A program made the position numbers and the translations under genes. Shown in pieces: positions 1-7,565 of a stretch of 12,361 nt of DNA. Each line of letters starts with the position of its first letter. Position 1 is the first letter of the stretch. This DNA comes from an uncultured Alphaproteobacteria bacterium (lineage in GTDB: Bacteria > Pseudomonadota > Alphaproteobacteria > RF32 > CAG-239): positions 1-12,361 of the forward strand of contig CAKQMD010000038.1 in NCBI GenBank assembly GCA_934254925.1. Reading direction: 5' to 3'. A model generated the notes under the pieces. The model searched no databases and had not been told where the DNA came from. It saw only the letters and a program-made list of their open reading frames with translations.

Positions 1-1737
1 TCTTCTTATTACACTGCTGTTTCCTTGAACAACCGCGCCAGTGACTTGTCGGCATTGCTGGACTCGATGGCACAAGGAATCCAAACCATCAAAGCGGCAA
101 CGGAAGGTTTGGAGGCTGGGGCCAAATTGTTGGAACAAGCCTCGGCCACGGCAACGCAGGCTTTGGAGACGGTGAACGTTCCGGCCAAGTCCTGGTTTGA
201 GGAACAAGAAGGTGTGGCGGCAGTAGTCAGCAGCAAAGAAGAACTGCTGGCGGCGATCGACAGCGGCAGAAAAGGCGACATTGTCATTTACGGTCAAATT
301 GATATGGGAAATACCGGCATTGTCCTCAAAGAAGGACAAAACTTGATCGGAATCGGCTATTATGGTATTGCTGATAATGGGGAGAACAAGTTTTCGCAAT
401 TGTCTTTTGATGTTTCTCAAGGCAGCAGCCATGCGATTGAAGTCAAAGAACAAAATTTGTTGGCAGATTTTACCTTAAAAACCAAATTAAATCAAACGAC
501 CTCCGCCGTTTATGCCAATAATCGGGATAAAAACGTCGTTTATGTGCACCATATGAATTTTGTTGCGGAAACCGTTGATTCAAAGGATCGTGGGTTTGTT
601 TTGCAAGGGGCGGCTTTTGAGTTCAGCGGCGTCAGCAAGATCAGTGCGACGGGGAATAGATCTATTACGAATTTTGGCAATGCCAAGGTGCATCTTTCCG
701 GAGATGCGCAACTGACGGTCGTTAGCAGCGGTCAAAACACTTGGAATACGCACGTTGTTCTTGACGGTTTGTCGAAGTTTAATATTCAGGGTTGCGGTTG
801 GCTGAATGCGACCAGCGGTTTTACCTTAAATGATCGTTCGACGGTTAATATCGTTTCTGATCCGACGCATACCGGGGACACTCTGGCTTTTTATGCTAGT
901 CGGACTTATGTCAACGATTCGGCGACATTGAACGTCTCGATTAAAGCGGGAACGGCTTTTTATGACAATAAAACCTATCTGAATTCGGTCAAAGCGCAAA
1001 TTAATTTGAAGGCTTCTGGATTTACTTATGCGGAAAAAGAGGGAGCTACCCTTTTTCAGGCGGTTGCCGGTTTGCAGTTGGGGTTTAACGGCGCGAAATA
1101 TCAGACGGATCAGGCTATTGACTTCGTTATCGGTAATGCTTATCAGAGCTATTTTCCCGATGAATTTTATGAGATCGGACAGATTGCTCTGCCGGAAATT
1201 GATTTTGCCGTAAGCGAGATGCCTGAAGAGAATGGGAAGGAAGACCAAGAGACTTCCAAATATACCGGGCAATATAATGAAATTTTGAAGCAATATGATT
1301 CTCTGATCAAAGACAGTTCCTACAAAGGCATTAATCTCTTACGCGAGCAGAATTTGACCGTTACCTTCAACGAAAACCGTTCGGCACAGCTCTCCGTGCA
1401 GGGCAAAGACGCCTCGGCCAAGGCTTTGGGGCTTGGCGTTGGCGACTGGAAAAATCAAGGGGATATTGCCCAATCTTTGGCGGAGATTGCAGCGGCGCTC
1501 AGTCAGATCCGTCAAATGAGTTCGGAATTGGGCAACTATTATTCAATCGTCACTACAAGAGAGAACTTCACGCAAAACTTAATCAACGTTCTCACCGAAG
1601 GTGCCGACAAATTAACCTTAGCCGACATGAACGAGGAATCGGCCAACATGCTGGCTCTGCAAACCAGGCAGCAGTTAGCGGTTAACTCTTTGTCTTTGGC
1701 CTCCCAGGCTAGCCAGTCGATTTTGAAACTATTTTGA
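1..1737 (+). CDS. Flagellin with large beta-rich central insert (partial, start off left edge)
   Basis: This is the filament subunit of the flagellum, exported by the flagellar type III apparatus. The frame is open to base 1, so the N-terminus lies outside the window; the TTG at 25 is an internal Leu, not a start. In the 578 visible residues, 1-58 are a helical D1-type segment (NRASDLSALLDSM, then Ala/Gln-rich helix). Residues about 421-578 are the returning D1/D0 part, with QYNEILKQYDSLIKD, LTLADMNEESANMLALQTRQ and the end SQSILKLF, the classic alphaproteobacterial flagellin C-terminus. Between them, about 65-405 form a long region of short alternating hydrophobic strands and Gly/Asn turns (for example DIVIYGQIDM, NLIGIGYYGI, VHLSGDAQLTV). 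These look like right-handed beta-helix rungs and would form the surface-exposed variable domain. One Cys (265) lies there, which is uncommon in flagellins. The flagellin identity is firm; the fold of the insert is inferred from pattern only. Confidence 0.9.
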   Translation, partial: SSYYTAVSLNNRASDLSALLDSMAQGIQTIKAATEGLEAGAKLLEQASATATQALETVNVPAKSWFEEQEGVAAVVSSKEELLAAIDSGRKGDIVIYGQIDMGNTGIVLKEGQNLIGIGYYGIADNGENKFSQLSFDVSQGSSHAIEVKEQNLLADFTLKTKLNQTTSAVYANNRDKNVVYVHHMNFVAETVDSKDRGFVLQGAAFEFSGVSKISATGNRSITNFGNAKVHLSGDAQLTVVSSGQNTWNTHVVLDGLSKFNIQGCGWLNATSGFTLNDRSTVNIVSDPTHTGDTLAFYASRTYVNDSATLNVSIKAGTAFYDNKTYLNSVKAQINLKASGFTYAEKEGATLFQAVAGLQLGFNGAKYQTDQAIDFVIGNAYQSYFPDEFYEIGQIALPEIDFAVSEMPEENGKEDQETSKYTGQYNEILKQYDSLIKDSSYKGINLLREQNLTVTFNENRSAQLSVQGKDASAKALGLGVGDWKNQGDIAQSLAEIAAALSQIRQMSSELGNYYSIVTTRENFTQNLINVLTEGADKLTLADMNEESANMLALQTRQQLAVNSLSLASQASQSILKLF

Positions 1738-1738
1738 C

Positions 1739-3046
1739 TTAGAGGATAAATTTGGAAAGGTCACTGGCCTGAGTGTATTTTTGCAGTTTTTCTTCCACAA
1801 AAGCCGCAGTGATCACTTCTTTTTGGCCGGGGCGGTCCGAGGCGTTGAAACTGATGTCTTCCAGCAGGATTTCTAAAACCGTATGCAGCCGGCGGGCACC
1901 GATGTTTTCGACGTTTTCGTTGATGGCAACGGCAATGTCGGCGATCTTATCAATCGCTTCTTTTTCAAATTCCAGCGTGAAGTTTTCGGTTTTCAACAAG
2001 GCTTCGTATTGCTCGATCAGGTTGGCTTCCGGTTCGGTTAAAATGCGGACGAAATCTTCATGCGTGAGGGCTTTGAGTTCGACGCGAATCGGCAGACGTC
2101 CCTGTAGCTCGGGCAAAAGGTCCGAGGGTTTGGCTAGATGAAAGGCGCCGGAGCAAATAAACAGGATATGGTCTGTTTTGACCATGCCGTATTTGGTACT
2201 GACGGTTGTGCCTTCAATCAGCGGCAGCAGATCTCTTTGGACGCCTTCCCGCGAGACGTCCCCGCGAGAGGAATCTGATTTGCCGGTGATCTTGTCGATC
2301 TCGTCGATAAAGACGATGCCGTCGTTTTCAACCGTTTGAATGGCTTTTTTTATAACAGCGTCATTATCCAAAAGTTTGTCACTTTCTTCTTCCAGCAGAA
2401 TCTTACGTGCTTCTGCGACGGTGGTTTTTTTGTTTTTGTATTTCGGCGTTGAGCTGCCGATGAGGTCTCCGAGGCTGATCATGCCCATGGAAGCGCCCGG
2501 CATGCCCGGAATGTCTATGGTGTTCATGCTGTTGGAAGAATTGTCCAAAAGGGCGATTTCAATTTCGCGTTCTTCCAATTGGTTTTCCCGCAGCAGACGA
2601 CGGAATTTGGCGCGGGTTTCTTCGCTGGCGCCGGCGCCGACCAAGGCTTCCAGCAAGCGTTCTTCCGCCGCGCTTTCGGCTTTGACACGGACGTCGCGTC
2701 GCAGTTCGCTGCGGGTATTGTTGATGGCGATTTCCAAAAGATCGCGGATAATGCTTTCCACATCGCGCCCGACATAGCCGATTTCGGTAAATTTAGTCGC
2801 TTCTACTTTAATAAACGGCGCTTTGGCCAGCTTGGCCAGACGACGGGAAATTTCGGTTTTGCCGACGCCGGTGGGGCCGACCATCAAAATATTTTTCGGT
2901 ACGATTTCTTCCTTCAGGTGATCGCTTAACTGCATGCGGCGCCAACGGTTGCGCAAGGCAACGGCAACAGCCTTTTTGGCTTCTTGCTGGCCGATGATGA
3001 AGCGGTCAAGTTCCGAGACGATTTCACGCGGGGAAAATGTTGTCAT
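1739..3046 (-). CDS. hslU: ATP-dependent protease ATPase subunit HslU (ClpY)
   Basis: This is the AAA+ unfoldase that docks on HslV to form the cytoplasmic HslUV protease, which degrades misfolded and regulatory proteins. The 435 residues are the usual length. Walker A GPTGVGKT is at 57-64, the pore loop GYVG at 90-93, and the family-specific I-domain spans about 105-240. Walker B IVFIDEID is at 244-251 and sensor 2 GARRLH at 383-388. The C-terminal tail LSKFIL is the conserved peptide that inserts between HslV subunits, so the complex should be functional. The ATG at 3046 lies one base after the hslV stop, suggesting translational coupling; a weak AAAAGG lies upstream inside hslV. The stop codon is one base from the stop of the convergent flagellin gene, leaving no room for a separate terminator. 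Confidence 0.98.
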   Translation of the reverse strand: MTTFSPREIVSELDRFIIGQQEAKKAVAVALRNRWRRMQLSDHLKEEIVPKNILMVGPTGVGKTEISRRLAKLAKAPFIKVEATKFTEIGYVGRDVESIIRDLLEIAINNTRSELRRDVRVKAESAAEERLLEALVGAGASEETRAKFRRLLRENQLEEREIEIALLDNSSNSMNTIDIPGMPGASMGMISLGDLIGSSTPKYKNKKTTVAEARKILLEEESDKLLDNDAVIKKAIQTVENDGIVFIDEIDKITGKSDSSRGDVSREGVQRDLLPLIEGTTVSTKYGMVKTDHILFICSGAFHLAKPSDLLPELQGRLPIRVELKALTHEDFVRILTEPEANLIEQYEALLKTENFTLEFEKEAIDKIADIAVAINENVENIGARRLHTVLEILLEDISFNASDRPGQKEVITAAFVEEKLQKYTQASDLSKFIL

Positions 3047-3047
3047 T

Positions 3048-3569
3048 TCAGGCCTTTTCGATAATTACGTTATGATTGGAATAAATGTCTATGTCCGCGG
3101 CAATCTTCATGGCCTTGCGGGCAATTTCCTCAAGGCTTAAGCCTTCGACGTCGTAAAGGGCTTTGGCAGCGGCCATGGCATAGTTGCCGCCGGAACCGAT
3201 GCCGATGATGCCGTCGTCGGGTTCCATGACTTCGCCGGTGCCGGAAAGAACCAGGGAGACGTCTTTGTCGGCAACGATCATATAAGCCTGAAGCTGACGC
3301 AGATATTTGTCAGTTCGCCATTCCTTGGCCAGTTCGACGGCAGCACGCTTGAGCTGATTGGAGTGTTTTTCCAGTTTGCCTTCCAGGCGTTCGATCAGGG
3401 CAATGCCGTCGGCGGCGGCGCCGGCGAACCCGGCAATGATGTTTCCGTTACCGATCCGACGGACTTTGGTGGATTTGGACTTGAAGACCACCGTTTGGCC
3501 CAACGTGGCCTGTCCGTCTCCGGCGATTAAAACTTCATTGCCTTTGCGAATGCATAAGATTGTGGTCAT
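3048..3569 (-). CDS. hslV: ATP-dependent protease peptidase subunit HslV (ClpQ)
   Basis: This is the proteasome-beta-like threonine peptidase of HslUV. The start must be the ATG at 3569, because removal of Met exposes the N-terminal nucleophile Thr of MTTI. The ORF has 173 residues, a normal length. Visible family signatures are IAGDGQATLG (15-24), the KVRR segment with the active-site Lys at 35, AGFAG (46-50), RAAVELAKEWRTD (75-87) and IGSGGNYA (124-131). The region between Thr1 and the active-site Lys is one residue longer than in E. coli HslV (VVFKSKSTK). The Shine-Dalgarno sequence AAAGGA lies about 6 nt upstream, within the end of the preceding lipoprotein gene, whose TAA directly abuts this ATG. 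It is followed at 1 nt by hslU. Confidence 0.98.
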   Translation of the reverse strand: MTTILCIRKGNEVLIAGDGQATLGQTVVFKSKSTKVRRIGNGNIIAGFAGAAADGIALIERLEGKLEKHSNQLKRAAVELAKEWRTDKYLRQLQAYMIVADKDVSLVLSGTGEVMEPDDGIIGIGSGGNYAMAAAKALYDVEGLSLEEIARKAMKIAADIDIYSNHNVIIEKA

Positions 3570-5585
3570 TTATTTCCTTTCTTTCGCTTCCAGTGCGGTC
3601 GGCTCTTTGGAGCCTTTGTTGTTGTTGATCGCAGTGGTTAACGGCGTTTCCTTGACTTTGACCTCTACCGGTTTGCGGCTGATTCTGCTTTCTTGGCCGC
3701 AGATCTCGACGCCGAGCGCCTTGAGCGCGGTTTCGATCGGGATGAAGAGGTCGGGTTCGTCGTCAAGCTTTTTGCCGGATGCCGAAAGGCCGATGATGTT
3801 GCCGTTCTTGTCAATCAGTGTGCTGCCGAGGGTGATCTTTTGAACGTAAGTGTCAACAATGATCTCCGAGCCTTTTTCTTCCGAATAACGATAGCCGGTC
3901 ACCTTGCTCTCGTTATCAAGATAGTTCTCGCCTTCGTCATGTTCAAGCAGGCCCAGTGTCATGAAGACGTCTTTGCCGACTTCCGGCAGGTCCAGACGCA
4001 GCGGCAACGGCGTATAACGGGTTTTGTCGACCAAGGAGATCAGCGCCACGTTCTTGTTGGGGTTGACGCGGAAGGCGTTGCCGCGGAGTTCGCCGCCGTT
4101 GATGGTTTTGATGACAAAGGAATTGTTGTTTTTGTCAAGCAAATCGGCCGAAGTCAGTACCAGCTGGTCGGAGATGATCAGCCCGGCGCCTTCGCGGCCG
4201 GCGGGGTTGATAACCGAGACGACAGAAGCGCGGACTTTATACAGGTTTTCCGGCGTCATGCTGTCATAAGGCGCTTGGTTGCGGATGCAAAAGCTGTTGC
4301 GCGAGGAGGAAAAGGCGTCTTCAACCAGTTTGCGGTTGTCGACGGTTTCCTGGTCGCTGCCAGCATCCAGGGGCACTTCCATCCAATAATCGTCGGCGAC
4401 GGTGATGTTCTTTGGCTGCAAGGTTTGGATGACGGTGCAGCTGTCGTCGTTGATTTCGACGCCTTTGCATTTTTTGTCAATAAACAGGCCGGAGGTGCGG
4501 CTGCCGCCGTCTTCCTCAATGACGCCGCCGCGTGCGGTCGACCCGCCTTTTTCTTCAATCAGCGACGGGGTCAGGTCCGTGACGTAGACGTCTTCGACAT
4601 AAGCTTCTTCCAACAGGCCGGAACCGCAGTTTTGCATCAGTGCAACGCCTTTGATTTCTTTCTCATATTGTCCTTTGAACGTGTGGCGACGTTTTTCCAG
4701 ATCGGCAATGCGGGTCAGCTGCCGTTGCAGGTCTTCCGGACGAATACGCTGAGCCAGCTGAGTGTTGAAACACTCGATTTGTGGCACTTTGTTAAGCGCG
4801 TCGGCGAAAGCGCGTTCTACCAACAGGGTTTCGGCGTTATGCTCGCCTTCCTGGACTTCGCCGTAACCGGTGGTGGTGCCGCGGCAGAAAACATGTTCCT
4901 TGGGCAGGTCCATCAACCGCCAGGTGACGGTGATTTCGGAAGTGCCTTTGCGCAAATCTTTTTTCTTGACGTTGTCCCAATCGTATTCATCGCAGATGTT
5001 CATAAAATAGTCGGTGATTTCGGCCGTGAGGTAATATTCTGGCTGCAGGCGTCCCGATTGGAGGTAATAAGCGTTGCTTTTGTCGACGGCGACGGGGTAG
5101 TAGTCGTTCATGTTTTCATAAAAGATGTCAAAAAAGCGCATGTCTTTCTGCATGGCGCGGCCTTCGTTGAGGAAAACGTTTTTGCTTTCTCTACGGCAAC
5201 CGAAGATGCGGAAGCGGTAATTGCCGAGTTTGGTGTCAAACTCGTCGTATTTGCGGCCTTTTTTGATGCGGAAGTCGACGTTTTTCAATTCTACCGGAGC
5301 AAAAGCGTCGCGACGATGATGGAGATAAAGGTAAGCGTCGCCTTGGTCTTCTTCAATGACGATTCTTTCCCTGACGACGGGATCGTCCTGAATGTAGGAA
5401 ATTTGACGCGGTTCTTTTTTCACAACCTTGTTGGTGCCTTTTTCACACATGCAGTTGAACAGATCCAGGGTTCCGGGTTCGGTTTGTTCGCACACGCAAG
5501 GAATGAGTTCCTTGCTTTGCATTTTGGTGCAGCTTAACAGTGCCAGTCCCGTTAACAGCAGAGTGAGTGATTTGAAGCTTCGCAT
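3570..5585 (-). CDS. Large lipoprotein with degenerate (triad-less) trypsin-like domain
   Basis: No named family is recognised. The 671-residue product begins with a basic n-region, a hydrophobic stretch and lipobox LLSC, so Cys19 is the probable lipidation site and the protein is anchored in the envelope. Next come two C-x-C pairs (30/32 and 45/47). An alpha/beta region (about 80-280) has strand patterns such as EYYLTAEITDYF and SEITVTWRLMD, followed by VERAFADALNKV, faintly like CsgG/TolB-N-type lipoproteins. A coiled segment at 285-312 follows. Residues about 450-625 match a trypsin/HtrA beta-barrel (GAGLIISDQLVLTSADLL, NVALISL, LGSTLIDKNGNIIGL). By alignment, His is replaced by Asp481, Asp by Asn512 and Ser by Leu586, so catalysis is not expected. 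The tail is charged, without a PDZ domain. Its SD, AGGAG, overlaps the comM stop codon. It probably acts as a scaffold or binding protein. Confidence 0.85.
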   Translation of the reverse strand: MRSFKSLTLLLTGLALLSCTKMQSKELIPCVCEQTEPGTLDLFNCMCEKGTNKVVKKEPRQISYIQDDPVVRERIVIEEDQGDAYLYLHHRRDAFAPVELKNVDFRIKKGRKYDEFDTKLGNYRFRIFGCRRESKNVFLNEGRAMQKDMRFFDIFYENMNDYYPVAVDKSNAYYLQSGRLQPEYYLTAEITDYFMNICDEYDWDNVKKKDLRKGTSEITVTWRLMDLPKEHVFCRGTTTGYGEVQEGEHNAETLLVERAFADALNKVPQIECFNTQLAQRIRPEDLQRQLTRIADLEKRRHTFKGQYEKEIKGVALMQNCGSGLLEEAYVEDVYVTDLTPSLIEEKGGSTARGGVIEEDGGSRTSGLFIDKKCKGVEINDDSCTVIQTLQPKNITVADDYWMEVPLDAGSDQETVDNRKLVEDAFSSSRNSFCIRNQAPYDSMTPENLYKVRASVVSVINPAGREGAGLIISDQLVLTSADLLDKNNNSFVIKTINGGELRGNAFRVNPNKNVALISLVDKTRYTPLPLRLDLPEVGKDVFMTLGLLEHDEGENYLDNESKVTGYRYSEEKGSEIIVDTYVQKITLGSTLIDKNGNIIGLSASGKKLDDEPDLFIPIETALKALGVEICGQESRISRKPVEVKVKETPLTTAINNNKGSKEPTALEAKERK

Positions 5586-5595
5586 AAATTTTCTC

Positions 5596-7119
5596 CTATC
5601 GACGTTTTTGCGGCAGTTGTCTCCGGTATGACAATGCCTCCGCTATATGCAGTTTAAGTATATTCGGCTGGTTTTGCAAGTCCGCAATCGTTCTTGCTAA
5701 CCGCAAAGTGCGATGAAAGGCCCGCGCCGAGAGGTGATTGTGTTCGGCAAAGCCGATCAGAAGGCTTTCCGCCTCGGCATCAAGCCGGGTGACCTCTTCA
5801 AGCAAAGTTCCTTTGAGTTCGGCGTTGGTTTTGAGCTTCGGATGTCCCATGGCCTTGAAACGTTTGGCTTGAATTTCGCGGGCACGCATGACTCTTTCCA
5901 AAATCCGGGCGGAAGATTCTCCGCCGCTGACGTGTGTCAGTTCCCACGGGCTGACGGCGGGGACTTCAATATGGATGTCAATACGGTCCATCAGAGGGCC
6001 GGAGATTTTGGCTTGATATTCTTCGGCGCACAAGGGGGCACGAGCGCATTCCAGCTCATGGTTGCCGAGATTGCCGCAACGGCAGGGGTTCATGGCCGCA
6101 ACCAATTGAAAACGTGCGGGATAAACCGTATGGGAGTTGACGCGGGAAATGGTGACTTGGCCGTTTTCCAAAGGTTGGCGCAGGGCTTCCAACGTGGTGC
6201 GGTTAAACTCGGGAAGTTCGTCCAAGAACAAGACGCCGTTGTGGGCTAAGGAAATTTCTCCGGGCTTGGCCCGGCGACCGCCGCCGACCAACGCCGGCGT
6301 GGAAGCGGAATGATGCGGATCACGGAAGGGGCGTTCAAAGCAGATTTTGCCGTCTTTCAGGGCGCCGGCAATAGAATGGATCATGCTGGTTTCCAGCGCT
6401 TCTTCAGGACTCAGCGGCGGCAGGATGGACGGTAATCTGGCGGCAAGCATCGATTTTCCTGCGCCGGGAGGGCCGATCATCAACAAATTATGGCCGCCGG
6501 CGGCTGCAACTTCCAACGCTTTTTTGGCAAATTCTTGACCTTTGACGTCTGCCATGTCGAGAATTTTTTCCGGTTTGACGTATTTGGCTTTTTGCGGCGG
6601 CGACAACAGTTGTGTGCCTTTGAAGTGATTGATCAGGCTTAGCAGAGAATCGGGGGCCAAGACGTCTTTCAGACCGGCCCACAAGGCTTCACTGCCCTGT
6701 TTTGCCGGACAAATCAGCCCCATGCCGCGGCGATTGGCTTTGATGGCAACCGGCAAAACGCCGTTAACGGAGATGATGCCGCCGTCTAAGCCGAGTTCGC
6801 CCATGACGACGTAATGGCTCAATTCTTCCGCGGGGAGGGCATCCATGACGGCCAAGAGACCCAAGGCCAAGGGGAGGTCAAAGTGCGATCCTTCTTTTAC
6901 AAGATCTGCCGGTGCGAGGTTGATGGTGATGCGTTTGGCTGGCAGAGCCAATCCAAGAGACTGCAGGGCGGCGCGGACGCGCTCCTTGCTTTCGGCCACT
7001 GCCTTGTCGGGAAGACCGACGATGGTGAAGGACGGCAGCCCCGGAGAGACTTGTACCTGCAGGTCAACGTCCTGGACCTCCAGACCGTTGAAAGTTATGG
7101 TGTTGATACGTGATAACAT
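5596..7119 (-). CDS. comM: YifB/ComM family Mg-chelatase-like AAA+ ATPase
   Basis: This 507-residue protein matches the ComM/YifB family throughout. In naturally transformable bacteria ComM is a hexameric helicase promoting branch migration during recombination of incoming DNA; the family is widespread and its role in other species is less clear. The N-terminal ChlI/Lon-protease-like domain covers about 20-165 (VGLPDKAVAESKERV, INLAPADLVKEGSHFDLPLA). Walker A GPPGAGKS is at 216-223 and Walker B VLFLDE at 296-301. The AAMNPCRCG element is at 341-349, with further Cys at 358 and 364. The Mg-chelatase C-terminal helical domain covers about 405-500 (RAFHRTLRLARTIADL). The ATG at 7119 follows the upstream lipoprotein stop by 7 nt; the ribosome site is weak (AGAAGAA), which suggests coupling. 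Whether this organism is competent is not shown here. Confidence 0.95.
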   Translation of the reverse strand: MLSRINTITFNGLEVQDVDLQVQVSPGLPSFTIVGLPDKAVAESKERVRAALQSLGLALPAKRITINLAPADLVKEGSHFDLPLALGLLAVMDALPAEELSHYVVMGELGLDGGIISVNGVLPVAIKANRRGMGLICPAKQGSEALWAGLKDVLAPDSLLSLINHFKGTQLLSPPQKAKYVKPEKILDMADVKGQEFAKKALEVAAAGGHNLLMIGPPGAGKSMLAARLPSILPPLSPEEALETSMIHSIAGALKDGKICFERPFRDPHHSASTPALVGGGRRAKPGEISLAHNGVLFLDELPEFNRTTLEALRQPLENGQVTISRVNSHTVYPARFQLVAAMNPCRCGNLGNHELECARAPLCAEEYQAKISGPLMDRIDIHIEVPAVSPWELTHVSGGESSARILERVMRAREIQAKRFKAMGHPKLKTNAELKGTLLEEVTRLDAEAESLLIGFAEHNHLSARAFHRTLRLARTIADLQNQPNILKLHIAEALSYRRQLPQKRR

Positions 7120-7126
7120 GGTTCTT

Positions 7127-7450
7127 CTACCATCTTGAGGTTATTTCCTGATCTCTCCAGCGGCGGGTCGGGTAAGTGTCGACTTTCAAAAAATCAAAAT
7201 TGGCGGTTTTGTAAGGAATGTCGCGAAAACGCACATAGCCCTGACGTTCAAAATTTCGGGCACAGGCTTCGGCGGAATAGTGTTCGTTGCGGTAGCAATG
7301 GACAACCACGCGGGTGTTGAGGTTTTGTAGGCCGATCATCGGTTCAGCGGCGGGAGCGGCGATTTGCGTTGCGGAAAAAAGGCGCGAAGAAGAGCAGGCG
7401 CTCAGTGTCAGTGCCAGCAAAAAAACAGCAATTATCGGCAGTTTTCTCAT
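7127..7450 (-). CDS. Small conserved lipoprotein, function unknown
   Basis: The product is 107 residues. The frame is open further upstream to 7537, but the ATG at 7450 is chosen because it has a strong SD (AGAGGAAG, 5 nt spacing) and directly begins a signal peptide: MRK, a hydrophobic core, then lipobox LSAC with Cys19. The mature protein holds VVVHCYRNEHYSAEACARNF (two Cys that could form a disulphide), GYVRFRDIP, and the ending DTYPTRRWRDQ followed by a terminal RW. From memory, similar Arg/Trp-rich short lipoproteins with a TYPTRRWR-like end occur in other alphaproteobacteria, without a known role; this was not checked. It is the first gene of the five-gene minus-strand operon leading into comM. 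Confidence 0.8.
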   Translation of the reverse strand: MRKLPIIAVFLLALTLSACSSSRLFSATQIAAPAAEPMIGLQNLNTRVVVHCYRNEHYSAEACARNFERQGYVRFRDIPYKTANFDFLKVDTYPTRRWRDQEITSRW

Positions 7451-7455
7451 TTTTT

Positions 7456-7463
7456 CTTCCTCT
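7456..7463 (-). promoter_or_regulatory. Ribosome binding site fixing the start of the small lipoprotein
   Basis: On the minus strand AGAGGAAG stands 5 nt before the ATG at 7450. It decides between this ATG and the longer open frame, whose extra 29 residues would overlap the divergent promoters and precede the signal peptide. Confidence 0.75.
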
Positions 7464-7471
7464 TTGGCGTC

Positions 7472-7500
7472 ACTATAGGCCAAATATATTAATTTTACCT
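7472..7500 (-). promoter_or_regulatory. Probable promoter of the lipoprotein-comM-lipoprotein-hslVU operon
   Basis: The minus strand reads TATAGT (plus-strand 7472-7477), a good -10, 21 nt before the lipoprotein ATG. The sequence upstream is AT-rich (AATTAATATATTT) but has no clear TTGACA-like -35 at 16-18 nt. It would give a leader of only about 15 nt. No sigma-32 consensus is evident despite the hslVU genes downstream. Confidence 0.4.
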
Positions 7501-7531
7501 TAAAAATCAGGAGCGGAGGGGCAAAAAAGGC

Positions 7532-7559
7532 TTGCAATTCTGAAGTTTTGTGCTATAGT
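7532..7559 (+). promoter_or_regulatory. Extended -10 sigma-70 type promoter for rpsF-rpsR-rplI
   Basis: The -35 box TTGCAA (7532-7537) and -10 box TATAGT (7554-7559) are 16 nt apart, with an extended -10 TGC directly before the hexamer. Transcription would start near 7566, giving a leader of about 110 nt before rpsF. It is oriented away from the minus-strand operon. Confidence 0.75.
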
Positions 7560-7565
7560 CGCGCC

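Noticed and set aside
826..1293. 155-codon open frame on the - strand inside the flagellin gene
   Set aside because: It lies antisense to a frame that continues unbroken between two clear flagellin domains; no recognisable features.
3693..5537. 614-codon open frame on the + strand opposite the large lipoprotein gene
   Set aside because: The opposite strand has a signal peptide, lipobox, SD overlapping comM and a recognisable domain. The + frame gives a Phe/Val/Asp-rich product without family features, as expected from the complement of a biased gene.
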